A program made the translations under genes and the position numbers. Below are positions 56,754-64,000 of a DNA stretch of 64,000 bases, one piece after another. Location of the stretch: contig JAFKKG010000025.1 of assembly GCA_017305715.1 (NCBI GenBank), forward strand, positions 62,001 through 126,000, read 5' to 3'. The DNA comes from Hyphomicrobiales bacterium (GTDB taxonomy: Bacteria; Pseudomonadota; Alphaproteobacteria; Rhizobiales; Xanthobacteraceae). The notes beneath the pieces were generated by a model, which did not search any database, was not told the origin of the DNA, and worked only from the letters and a program-made list of their open reading frames with translations. Position 1 is the stretch's first letter, and each line of letters opens with the position of its first letter.

Positions 56754-57131
56754 ATGAAGCGGCGAAATTTTGCCCATCGGCCCGGTTGCGCCGTGGAAGC
56801 GACGCTCGATCTGATCGACGGCAAGTGGAAGGGCGTGATCTTGTTCCACCTGCAGGCCGGCACCCAGCGATTTGGGGAGTTGCGGCGGCGGATGCCCGGC
56901 ATTACCCAGCGCATGCTGACCAAGCAGTTGCGCGCGCTGGAGGACGACAGACTGGTGATCCGCAAGGTCTATGCCGAGGTGCCGCCCCGGGTTGAATATA
57001 CGCTGTCGGAAATCGGCGAGAGCCTGCGCCCGGTGATCGACACGCTGAAGGCATGGGGCGAGAGCCACCGGGACCGGCTGTCCTGTGGACCCGCGCCCGA
57101 AACCATCGAGGCGCCGGATCGCGCCGCCTAA
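56754..57131 (+). CDS. HxlR-family transcriptional regulator
   Basis: A 125-residue winged-helix regulator of the HxlR/MarR-like family. PGCAVEATLDLIDGKWKGVILFHL holds the conserved N-terminal cysteine (residue 12) and the DGKWK motif; RFGELRRRMPGITQRMLTKQLRALEDD is the recognition helix; VEYTLSEIGESLRPVI forms the wing and dimer helix. In YodB and QorR the matching cysteine senses quinones or thiol stress. It is divergent from the quinone oxidoreductase-like gene, so it probably represses that gene until an electrophile modifies the cysteine. The ATG at 56754 is used. Confidence 0.9.
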   Translation: MKRRNFAHRPGCAVEATLDLIDGKWKGVILFHLQAGTQRFGELRRRMPGITQRMLTKQLRALEDDRLVIRKVYAEVPPRVEYTLSEIGESLRPVIDTLKAWGESHRDRLSCGPAPETIEAPDRAA

Positions 57132-57215
57132 GCTGCCGCAGTTGTGTAGCGCTTCATCTTCTCTCGCCTTTGCCTCCGGCCTATATGGAAGGCCATCAAT
57201 TCCGGGATTCTCTGC

Positions 57216-58610
57216 ATGAAATTGATTCGTTCCCTTGCCCTGCTGCTGGTTTCCGCCGTCGTCGCCGCGCCGGCGCTGGCGCAGGATCGCCGCGTACCCT
57301 CTTCGGCGGGCGAACTGCGGCTGTCCTATGCGCCGATCGTGCAGCGGGTGCAGCCCGCCGTGGTCAACGTCTACGCCGCCAAGGTGGTGCAGAACCGCAA
57401 TCCCTTGCTGGACGATCCGATCTTCCGCCGCTTCTTCGGCGTGCCGGGCCAGCAGCCGGAGCAGATGCAGCGCTCGCTCGGATCGGGTGTGATGGTCGAC
57501 GCCTCCGGCCTCGTCGTCACCAACAACCACGTCATCGAAGGCGCCGACCAAGTCAAGATTTCGCTGGCCGACAAGCGCGAATTCGAGGCCGAGATCGTGC
57601 TGAAGGACAGCCGCACCGATCTTGCGGTACTGCGCATCAAGGACACAAAAGAGAAATTCACGACGCTCGATTTCGCCAATTCCGACGAATTGCTGGTCGG
57701 CGATGTCGTGCTCGCGATCGGCAATCCGTTCGGCGTCGGCCAGACCGTGACCCATGGCATCATCTCGGCGCTGGCGCGCACCCAGGTCGGCATCACCGAT
57801 TATCAGTTCTTCATCCAGACCGATGCGGCGATCAACCCCGGCAATTCCGGCGGCGCGCTGGTCGACATGACCGGCAAGCTCGCCGGCATCAACACCGCGA
57901 TCTTCTCCCGCTCCGGTGGATCGCAGGGCATCGGCTTTGCGATCCCGGCCAACATGGTGCGCGTCGTCGTGGCCTCCGCCAAGAGCGGCGGCAAGGCGGT
58001 GAAGCGTCCGTATCTCGGCGCCAAGCTGCAGGCGGTGACGCCCGAGATCGCCGAGACGCTCGGGCTGAAGCTGCCGACCGGCGCGCTGGTCGCCAATGTC
58101 GCGCCGAACAGCCCGGCCGCGCGCGCAGGGCTCAAACTGTCCGACCTGATCGTCGCCATCGATGGACAGGTGATCGACGATCCCAACGCCTTCGACTACC
58201 GCTTCGCCACCCGCCCGCTCGGCGGTGTCGCGCAGATCGACGTGCAGCGCGCCGGCAAGACGATCAAGCTGAATGTGCCGCTGGAAACCGCCCCCGATAC
58301 CAACCGCGATGAAATCGTGCTGACCGCGCGCTCGCCGTTCCAGGGCGCCAAGGTCGCCAACATCTCGCCGGCGGTGGCTGATGAACTTCGTCTGGATGCC
58401 TCGACCGAAGGCGTCGTCGTCGTCGATCTCGAAGATGGCGGTACCGCCGCCGGCGTCGGCTTCCAGAAGGGCGACATCATTCTGGCGGTCAATAATCAGA
58501 AGATCGCCAGGACCAGCGATCTCGAGAAGGCCTCCAAGACCGCGTCGCGGATCTGGCGCATTACCGTGGTGCGCGGCGGCCAGCAGATCAACGTGACGCT
58601 CGGCGGATGA
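57216..58610 (+). CDS. Do/DegP-like periplasmic serine protease
   Basis: A 464-residue trypsin-like HtrA-family protease. A signal peptide (MKLIRSLALLLVSAVVAAPALA) is followed by the catalytic triad: His in TNNHVIEGA (about residue 105), Asp in SRTDLAVLRI (about 135) and Ser in GNSGGAL (about 211). Two C-terminal PDZ domains follow (about 265-350 and 375-460). It would degrade or chaperone misfolded envelope proteins. Its stop overlaps the rarA start (ATGA), an odd but tight coupling between an envelope protease and a DNA repair ATPase. Confidence 0.94.
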   Translation: MKLIRSLALLLVSAVVAAPALAQDRRVPSSAGELRLSYAPIVQRVQPAVVNVYAAKVVQNRNPLLDDPIFRRFFGVPGQQPEQMQRSLGSGVMVDASGLVVTNNHVIEGADQVKISLADKREFEAEIVLKDSRTDLAVLRIKDTKEKFTTLDFANSDELLVGDVVLAIGNPFGVGQTVTHGIISALARTQVGITDYQFFIQTDAAINPGNSGGALVDMTGKLAGINTAIFSRSGGSQGIGFAIPANMVRVVVASAKSGGKAVKRPYLGAKLQAVTPEIAETLGLKLPTGALVANVAPNSPAARAGLKLSDLIVAIDGQVIDDPNAFDYRFATRPLGGVAQIDVQRAGKTIKLNVPLETAPDTNRDEIVLTARSPFQGAKVANISPAVADELRLDASTEGVVVVDLEDGGTAAGVGFQKGDIILAVNNQKIARTSDLEKASKTASRIWRITVVRGGQQINVTLGG

Positions 58611-59950
58611 GCCCGAAGCAGACACGCGAAGCTGCCAACCTGTTTGCCGCGGCAGGGATGGAGCAGGACGCGCCGCGTCCGCTGCCCGACCGGTTGCGTC
58701 CGCAGTCGCTCGGCGACGTCGTCGGCCAGGATCACATCCTCGGCCCCGACGGCGCGCTGACGCGGATGCTGGAGACGCGCACGCTGGGTTCGCTGGTGTT
58801 CTGGGGGCCGCCCGGCACCGGCAAGACCACGGTGGCGCGGCTGTTGGCTGACGCCACCGAACTGCATTTCGAGCAGATTTCCGCGGTATTTTCCGGCGTC
58901 GCCGATCTGAAAAAAGTGTTCGACGCCGCACGGGCCCGCCGCGAAATGGGCAAGGGCACGCTGCTGTTCGTCGACGAGGTGCATCGCTTCAACCGCGCGC
59001 AGCAGGATTCGTTTCTGCCCGTGATGGAAGACGGCACGGTGGTGCTGGTCGGCGCCACCACGGAAAATCCCTCGTTCGAACTCAATGCGGCGCTGTTGTC
59101 GCGGGCGCGCGTGCTGGTGTTTCATTCGCTCGATCCGGCCGCGGTGGAAAAGCTCTATGCCCATGCCGAAAAGATCGAAGGCAAAAAGCTGCCGCTCGAC
59201 GCGGAGGCCCGCGCCGTGCTGGTGCGGATGGCCGATGGCGACGGCCGCGCCGCGCTGACATTGGCCGAAGAGGTCTGGCGCGCCGCACGCAAGGGCGAAG
59301 TGTTCGACGCCGCGCAGTTGCAGGATATCCTGCAGCGCCGTGCGCCGATCTACGACAAATCCGCCGACGGTCATTACAATCTGATCTCGGCGCTGCATAA
59401 GGCGGTGCGCGGCTCCGATCCGGATGCGGCGCTGTACTACCTCGCGCGCATGATGGACGCCGGCGAAGACCCGCTGTTCCTGGCGCGCCGCGTGGTGCGC
59501 ATGGCGGTCGAGGACATCGGCCTGGCCGATCCGCAGGCGCTCGTCATCTGCAACGCGGCCAAGGACGCCTATGATTTCCTCGGCCATCCCGAAGGGGAAC
59601 TGGCCATCGCGCAGGCCGTGATCTATCTCGCCACCGCGCCGAAATCCAACGCCGCCTACAAGGCCTTCGGTGCTGCGATGCGCACGGCAAAGGAGGGTGG
59701 TTCGCTGCTGCCGCCAAAGCACATTCTGAATTCGCCGACCAGGCTGATGAAGTCCGAAGGTTATGGCTCCGGCTACCAATACGATCACGACGCGCCCGAT
59801 GCGTTTTCGGGCCAGGACTATTTCCCGGAAGCGCTCGGACGCCAGACTTTTTACGACCCGCCGGACCGCGGCTTTGAGCGCGAAATCCGCAAGCGGCTGG
59901 ATTACTGGGCGAAGCTGCGGCGCGAGCGCGGTGGAGGAAGTGCTGAATGA
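58607..59950 (+). CDS. rarA: Replication-associated recombination ATPase RarA (MgsA)
   Basis: A 447-residue AAA+ ATPase of the RarA/MgsA/WRNIP1 family. Residues 24-45 carry the conserved RPLPDRLRPQSLGDVVGQDH, Walker A is GPPGTGKTT at 67-75 and Walker B is FVDEVHRF at 121-128, with the sensor GATTENPSFELN. The C-terminal tetramerisation part has SALHKAVRGSDPDAALYYLARM and LPPKHILNS. RarA acts at stalled replication forks with SSB. It overlaps the protease stop by four bases and the following TPR gene overlaps its own stop. Confidence 0.96.
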   Translation: MSPKQTREAANLFAAAGMEQDAPRPLPDRLRPQSLGDVVGQDHILGPDGALTRMLETRTLGSLVFWGPPGTGKTTVARLLADATELHFEQISAVFSGVADLKKVFDAARARREMGKGTLLFVDEVHRFNRAQQDSFLPVMEDGTVVLVGATTENPSFELNAALLSRARVLVFHSLDPAAVEKLYAHAEKIEGKKLPLDAEARAVLVRMADGDGRAALTLAEEVWRAARKGEVFDAAQLQDILQRRAPIYDKSADGHYNLISALHKAVRGSDPDAALYYLARMMDAGEDPLFLARRVVRMAVEDIGLADPQALVICNAAKDAYDFLGHPEGELAIAQAVIYLATAPKSNAAYKAFGAAMRTAKEGGSLLPPKHILNSPTRLMKSEGYGSGYQYDHDAPDAFSGQDYFPEALGRQTFYDPPDRGFEREIRKRLDYWAKLRRERGGGSAE

Positions 59951-60666
59951 TGAGTCGTGGTCGCTTGTTTTCTTTTGCGCCGGCAGTGTGGGCATTCGCG
60001 TTTCTGGCCGTGGGATTTGTACGCCCCGCCATGGCGGACACCGTCGAAATTGCGCCCGGCGTGCAAGTGACGAAGCGCACTTACCCCGTGCCCAGCAAGG
60101 AACAGCCGTTCTTCGGTTTCGCGGACAAGACCGCCGCGCAACGCGAAGAGGACGACAAGTTCGTAAAAGCCCTGGTGCAGGCGGCCGGGACGCGCGAAAA
60201 GGCCCTGGACGAGGTGGTCAAGCGTGGCTGGCGCGCGCTCGGATCGGGCAAGTATCCCGAAGCTGCACTCAGATTCAACCAGGCGTACCTCGTGGCTCCC
60301 GAACAGAGCGTCGTCTATCACGGCCTGGCGGCGATCGCCCAAATCCGCTTCAATGACCTCGACTATGCCGAAGAGCTGTTCCGGATTGCGGGCAAGCAAC
60401 CCAATCCGTTGAAGATGCTGAACGCGGATTATGGCCGCGTGCTTCTGGTCGCCAAGCGGCCAAAAGACGCGCAGCCGGTGCTAGAGCAGGCGGTCAAGGA
60501 CACGCCGGACTTTGGCGACGCCTGGGTCAATCTCGCCCATGCCCGCCTGCAGAATGGCGACCGCGAAGCCGCCTGCGCCGCAGCGAACGAGGCGATGAAG
60601 CAGCGCCCGTCCAGCAATGCGAGCGTCGATCTCGTCCGATTGAGGAACGACGCGCAGTGCAAGTGA
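59947..60666 (+). CDS. Secreted TPR-repeat protein, paralogue A
   Basis: A 239-residue exported protein with an N-terminal signal segment (APAVWAFAFLAVGFVRPAMA), a conserved mature start (VEIAPGVQVTKRTYPVPSKEQPFFGF) and several TPR-like helix pairs (KYPEAALRFNQAYLVAPEQSV, RPKDAQPVLEQAVKDTPDFGDAWVNLAHARLQNGDREAA). It ends in a lone cysteine. Its ATG overlaps the rarA stop, and a second ATG lies three bases later. It is a paralogue of the protein at 61756-62460. Function unknown; probably a periplasmic scaffold. Confidence 0.8.
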   Translation: MMSRGRLFSFAPAVWAFAFLAVGFVRPAMADTVEIAPGVQVTKRTYPVPSKEQPFFGFADKTAAQREEDDKFVKALVQAAGTREKALDEVVKRGWRALGSGKYPEAALRFNQAYLVAPEQSVVYHGLAAIAQIRFNDLDYAEELFRIAGKQPNPLKMLNADYGRVLLVAKRPKDAQPVLEQAVKDTPDFGDAWVNLAHARLQNGDREAACAAANEAMKQRPSSNASVDLVRLRNDAQCK

Positions 60667-60672
60667 AGGCAG

Positions 60673-61623
60673 CTACTTCCCCGTCTTCACGAACTCTATA
60701 ATCTCATCGGTCAGCCGTGTATCCGACGTGTTGATCGCATACACTTCCGAGATGTGACTGTGCTGCGGCAGCATAAAGGTGCGCGCGCAGCCGATGGCGC
60801 GTTTGCAGGCGGCCTGTTTCAGCAGCTCGTATTGCTCGACGAAGCGGGGTGGATCGAGTTCGGCGGCGGTGACCATCAGCGGGATTTTGGTCTCCAGCAG
60901 GCCTTGCAGCGAAGATCGCTCGCGGTAGCGCGAGGGGTCCGAACCGAAATAGGTGATCTCGGCATCGCCAACCGGCGAAGCCGTGAGATCATAGAGGCCC
61001 GAGACCATGATCGCGCCGGCAAGTCCGCCGCCTTTCACTTTGTGCAGCTCGGGATGCGAGACGTAGTTGGCGACATGCACCGCGCCGGCGGATTGCCCCA
61101 TCAGGAAAATTTTTGAGGGATCGCCGCCGCGCTCGCCGATCTTCTCTGTGACCCATTGCACAACAGAGGCGAGATCTTCGGCGCCGGCGGGATAGGGGAA
61201 TTGCGGCGCCAGCCGGTAGGTGGCGTTGACGCCGACAAAACCGCTCTTCACCGCCCACAGCATGATGTTGTCGTAGAACGGGCTGCCGGGGTTGCGCTTG
61301 TTGCCGGCGACAAAACCACCGCCGTGGATGAAGATCAGCACCGGCCTGGCCGCTGAATTGGTCTCCGGCGTGAAGACGTCGAGCAGATGGCGTTCGGCGG
61401 TGCCGTATTTGACATCGCGTTCGATCTTGACGCCCTGATACGGTTCCTTCTGCTGCATCGGCGCATAGAGCGCGGCGGTCTTGGGCACCTCGATGACGCG
61501 CCCCAGTTCAAGGAGCTTCCATGCCAGATCTTCGGACATCGGCGGCTGCTGCGCGGACGCCGTGCCCGCCATCGCCGCAATCACGGCCAAGAAGGCGTTG
61601 AAGGCCCATATCGTTGGTTTCAT
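60673..61623 (-). CDS. Secreted alpha/beta hydrolase (BD-FAE/HSL type)
   Basis: A 316-residue alpha/beta hydrolase. A signal peptide (AFNAFLAVIAAMAGTASAQ) precedes a HGGGF oxyanion motif (FIHGGGFVAGNK), the nucleophile elbow GQSAG (FLMGQSAGAVH), the acid region TAAELDPPRF and the catalytic histidine near PQHSHISE. The family includes feruloyl esterases, carboxylesterases and arylformamidases. I start at the ATG at 61623, which begins the signal peptide, rather than an upstream ATG. It lies on the minus strand between two paralogous TPR genes. Confidence 0.9.
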   Translation of the reverse strand: MKPTIWAFNAFLAVIAAMAGTASAQQPPMSEDLAWKLLELGRVIEVPKTAALYAPMQQKEPYQGVKIERDVKYGTAERHLLDVFTPETNSAARPVLIFIHGGGFVAGNKRNPGSPFYDNIMLWAVKSGFVGVNATYRLAPQFPYPAGAEDLASVVQWVTEKIGERGGDPSKIFLMGQSAGAVHVANYVSHPELHKVKGGGLAGAIMVSGLYDLTASPVGDAEITYFGSDPSRYRERSSLQGLLETKIPLMVTAAELDPPRFVEQYELLKQAACKRAIGCARTFMLPQHSHISEVYAINTSDTRLTDEIIEFVKTGK

Positions 61624-61755
61624 CCCCGTATCCCTGCTTGCTTCTTGCCGCGTTCGATCCAGCATGGCCGATCTCGACACGAATTCATACCGATTTAACC
61701 AAGACGCTTCGCCGCATTTGCGCTAGGGAATCCGCGTGCGGAGCCCGAAGACACC

Positions 61756-62460
61756 TTGAACCGTCGCCTCGTTGCACTGGCTGCATTCGTCGTCCTTCTT
61801 GGACTGCCGCTCGCCGCGGCGGCCGAGACCGTGGAGGTCGCGCCGGGCGTCATCGTAACAAAGAAAACCTATGGAGGGCCGGACAGCGAAGCGCCGTTTT
61901 ATGGCTTTGCGGAGAAATCCCCGATTCTTCGTCAGACCGACGACATCTTCATTTCGATGGCCCTGCAAGTCTATGGCTCGCGCGCGAAAGCGTTTGAGCA
62001 CCTGGCCGCGCGCGGCTGGGAGGCGCTCGCGGCGGATGATTTCAAGCAGGCGGGCACAAGCTTCAATCAGGCCGCGCTGTTTGCGCCCGCACAGAGCCAG
62101 ATCTTTCACGGCTTTGCCGTCATCGCCTACACCTGCTTCAACGATCCGCAATTCGCGGACGAATTGTTCAAGGTTGCGTTGAAACAGCCGGGCGCGCGGG
62201 CCACGCTCAAGGCCGATTACGGCCATATGCTGCTGGCCGCCAACCGGCCCGGGGACGCCGAACCCGTCCTGGAACAGGCCATCAGGGACACGCCGGAAGC
62301 GGGCGATACCTGGACGAATCTGGGCCTCGCGCGCCTGCGCAACGGTAATCCGGCCGGCGCCTGCCTTGCTGCCGACCAGGCCGACAAGCTGCCACACGCG
62401 ACCCACGCCCACACCAGCATCAGGTGGATTTGGCGCGAGGCCAAATGCAGCGGGCATTGA
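61756..62460 (+). CDS. Secreted TPR-repeat protein, paralogue B
   Basis: A 234-residue protein with a signal peptide (LVALAAFVVLLGLPLAAAA) and the same mature start as paralogue A (VEVAPGVIVTKKTYGGPDSEAPFYGF), then TPR-like helices (AARGWEALAADDFKQAGTSFNQAALFAPAQS, ADYGHMLLAANRPGDAEPVLEQAI, WTNLGLARLRNGNPAGA). A single cysteine near the end is shared as well. The start is a TTG at 61756, as no ATG is in frame before the signal peptide. Function unknown. Confidence 0.78.
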   Translation: MNRRLVALAAFVVLLGLPLAAAAETVEVAPGVIVTKKTYGGPDSEAPFYGFAEKSPILRQTDDIFISMALQVYGSRAKAFEHLAARGWEALAADDFKQAGTSFNQAALFAPAQSQIFHGFAVIAYTCFNDPQFADELFKVALKQPGARATLKADYGHMLLAANRPGDAEPVLEQAIRDTPEAGDTWTNLGLARLRNGNPAGACLAADQADKLPHATHAHTSIRWIWREAKCSGH

Positions 62461-62559
62461 GGCCGGACTGGCCGAATACCCGCCAAACAGGCTGATTAAA
62501 CCGTGACGATTCGCTGCATTTGGGCTACCTGAGGGCCTCATCCGGAGCCGCCAGCCATC

Positions 62560-63753
62560 ATGAGCCGTCGCGTCAAAAAACCTCTCCGCCCGGCGGGCGA
62601 CCGTCCCAAGGGCGCGCGTCCCTATCGGGGTTCGAAAGCCGAGCGGCCAGCCCATCGTCCGGGCGGCAAGCCGCCGGCGCGCTTTGCGGCCGCGGCGCCC
62701 CGCGCCCCGAAGCCGTTCGTTCCCGAGCCGGAGAAGGTTGTCGCCGAGGCGCCACCACTGCCGACCAAGGTCCAGACGGTCGTGGTGACCGCCGACGAGA
62801 ACAACATGCGCGTCGACCGTTTTCTGGAGGCGCGTTTCCCCGGCCTGTCATTCTCCCATATCCAGCGCATCGTTCGCAAAGGCGAACTGCGCGTCAACGG
62901 CAAGCGCGCCGACAGCAAGGACCGGATCGAGGAGGGGCAGAGCATCCGCATTCCGCCGCTGAAGCTCGATACGCCGAAGGTTGGCGGCCAGCTCTCGGAA
63001 GCTGCGACCAAGACGTTGCAGGCGCTCAAGGACATGATCCTTTATGAGGACGCCGACGTCATGGTGCTGAACAAGCCGGCGGGCCTCGCCGTGCAGGGCG
63101 GTTCCGGCATCACGCGCAATGTCGATGACATGCTGGAAGTGATGCGCGACGCCAAGGGACAAAAACCGCGTCTGGTGCACCGGCTGGATCGCGAAACGTC
63201 AGGCTGTCTCCTGATCGCGAAAACCCGCTTTGCGGCCACCGCGCTGACCGGCTCGTTCCGCCATCGCTCGGCGCGAAAAATCTACTGGGCGCTGGTGGCG
63301 GGCGTGCCGAAGCCGAAGCAGGGCCGTATCTCGACGTATCTCGCCAAGGAAGAGAGCGAGGACGACACCATCATGCGGATCGCCAAGCATGGCGACGAAG
63401 GCGCCAGCCACGCCGTGACGTATTATGCGGTCGTCGAAACGTCGGCGCAAAAACTCGCCTGGGTGTCGCTGAAGCCGGTCACCGGGCGTACCCATCAATT
63501 GCGTGCGCATATGGCCCATATCGATCACGCCATCGTCGGCGATCCCAAATATTTCAACAAGGAGAACTGGGACCTGCCGGGCGGCCTGCAAAACCGCCTG
63601 CATCTCCTGGCGCGCCGGATCGTGATCCCGCATCCGCGCGGCGGCGTGATCGATGCGACCGCGCCCTTGCCGCCGCATATGCTGCAATCCTGGAACCTGC
63701 TCGCGCTGGAAGCCGACCGGTTCGACCCGATCGAGAACGCGCCGGAGGAGTGA
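62560..63753 (+). CDS. RluA-family 23S rRNA pseudouridine synthase (RluC/RluD-like)
   Basis: A 397-residue enzyme. A basic, Pro/Ala-rich N-terminal extension (about 60 residues) precedes an S4 RNA-binding domain (MRVDRFLEARFPGLSFSHIQRIVRKGELRVNGKR). The catalytic domain then shows VLNKPAGLAVQGGSG and the active-site motif HRLDRETSG at 207-215 with its aspartate at about 210, then ALVAGVPKP and the C-terminal GRTHQLRAHMAHI. The S4 domain and length favour an RluC-type enzyme acting on 23S rRNA; the exact target uridine cannot be read. Confidence 0.93.
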   Translation: MSRRVKKPLRPAGDRPKGARPYRGSKAERPAHRPGGKPPARFAAAAPRAPKPFVPEPEKVVAEAPPLPTKVQTVVVTADENNMRVDRFLEARFPGLSFSHIQRIVRKGELRVNGKRADSKDRIEEGQSIRIPPLKLDTPKVGGQLSEAATKTLQALKDMILYEDADVMVLNKPAGLAVQGGSGITRNVDDMLEVMRDAKGQKPRLVHRLDRETSGCLLIAKTRFAATALTGSFRHRSARKIYWALVAGVPKPKQGRISTYLAKEESEDDTIMRIAKHGDEGASHAVTYYAVVETSAQKLAWVSLKPVTGRTHQLRAHMAHIDHAIVGDPKYFNKENWDLPGGLQNRLHLLARRIVIPHPRGGVIDATAPLPPHMLQSWNLLALEADRFDPIENAPEE

Positions 63754-63872
63754 GCCGGGTGGCTTGACCCATCGGCGACGCCTTCGATTTTCGCGGGAAG
63801 CGCAACAACGATCAAATCGCGGGCGAGCCAGCCGGATATGATTGTTTTGGCATGCACTCAAAGGATCATGGA

Positions 63873-64000
63873 ATGATCGGCAAACCGCTCCGCGCTGCGC
63901 TTTTCTGCTTCCTGCTGGCCTTCAGCGCCGCCGCCAATGCGCAAACCCTCGCCCTCGTGGGTGGCCGCGTCTACGCATCGCCGGATGCCGCGCCGCTTGC
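63873..64000 (+). CDS. Amidohydrolase-like protein, N-terminal part (cut by window end)
   Basis: About 42 residues: a signal peptide (RAALFCFLLAFSAAANAQ) followed by TLALVGGRVYASPDAAPL, which resembles the first beta strand of imidazolonepropionase-like amidohydrolases (the usual 'LxGGRVYxG'). An ATG at 63868 is immediately followed by a stop, so the ATG at 63873 is used. Metal-binding motifs would lie beyond the window, so the assignment is tentative. Confidence 0.6.
   Translation, partial: MIGKPLRAALFCFLLAFSAAANAQTLALVGGRVYASPDAAPL

Overview
The window looks like a chromosomal segment from an alphaproteobacterium of the order Hyphomicrobiales, most likely Bradyrhizobium or a close relative. 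The grounds are the high GC content with strong G/C at third codon positions, the alphaproteobacterial gene order (tRNA-Trp, secE, nusG, rplKA, rplJL, rpoBC; then rpsL to rplQ with secY-adk-rpsM and no rpsD before rpoA), and several REP-like and longer repeats that I recall from Bradyrhizobium intergenic regions. The assignment rests on my reading, not on a database search.

Layout. 1-1100: the tail of an unidentified gene, one small conserved-looking ORF and two terminator-like hairpins. 1110-7480: a catabolic cassette on the minus strand (Bug-type solute receptor, hydantoinase/oxoprolinase A and B subunits, PaiB-like flavoprotein), transcribed divergently from a LysR regulator, with a good LysR-box candidate between them. 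7481-8290: a repeat-rich non-genic stretch. 8291-12090: two short-chain dehydrogenases, a histidine phosphatase and a secreted-type serine hydrolase, separated by REP-like hairpins. 12265-26525: tRNA-Trp, secE-nusG-rplK-rplA, an intruding D-2-hydroxyacid dehydrogenase, then rplJ-rplL-rpoB-rpoC and a strong terminator.

26823-34833 is the least ordinary part. About 8 kb of non-translation genes separates rpoC from rpsL: a flavin oxidase fused to a methyltransferase-like domain, an ABC exporter with poly-aspartate tracts at both ends, and two 401-residue paralogous FAD monooxygenase-like proteins flanking a GNAT (CelD-type) acyltransferase. Together they resemble a small biosynthesis, modification and export locus of unknown product. 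35531-54528 is the str-S10-spc-alpha ribosomal supercluster (rpsL to rplQ, 31 genes). Its adenylate kinase carries a 78-residue Lys/Ala-rich histone-H1-like tail, and two spacers near its end carry related GCGAAT-rich inverted repeats.

54665-64000: a short-chain dehydrogenase, a quinone-oxidoreductase-like enzyme divergent from an HxlR regulator, a Do-like protease overlapping rarA, which overlaps a TPR lipo/periplasmic-type protein gene, an alpha/beta hydrolase lying between two paralogous TPR genes, an RluA-family pseudouridine synthase and the start of an amidohydrolase-like gene cut by the window edge.

How it works together: the core of the window is the transcription-translation machinery, expressed as long co-directional operons. 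Candidate housekeeping promoters (TTGAC(G/T), 17-nt spacer, TAGAxx or TTAATA) precede secE, rpsL and rpsM. Most spacers longer than about 90 nt inside these operons hold a hairpin, which suggests RNA-level processing or attenuation points. No CRISPR array, transposase, integrase or rRNA gene was found.
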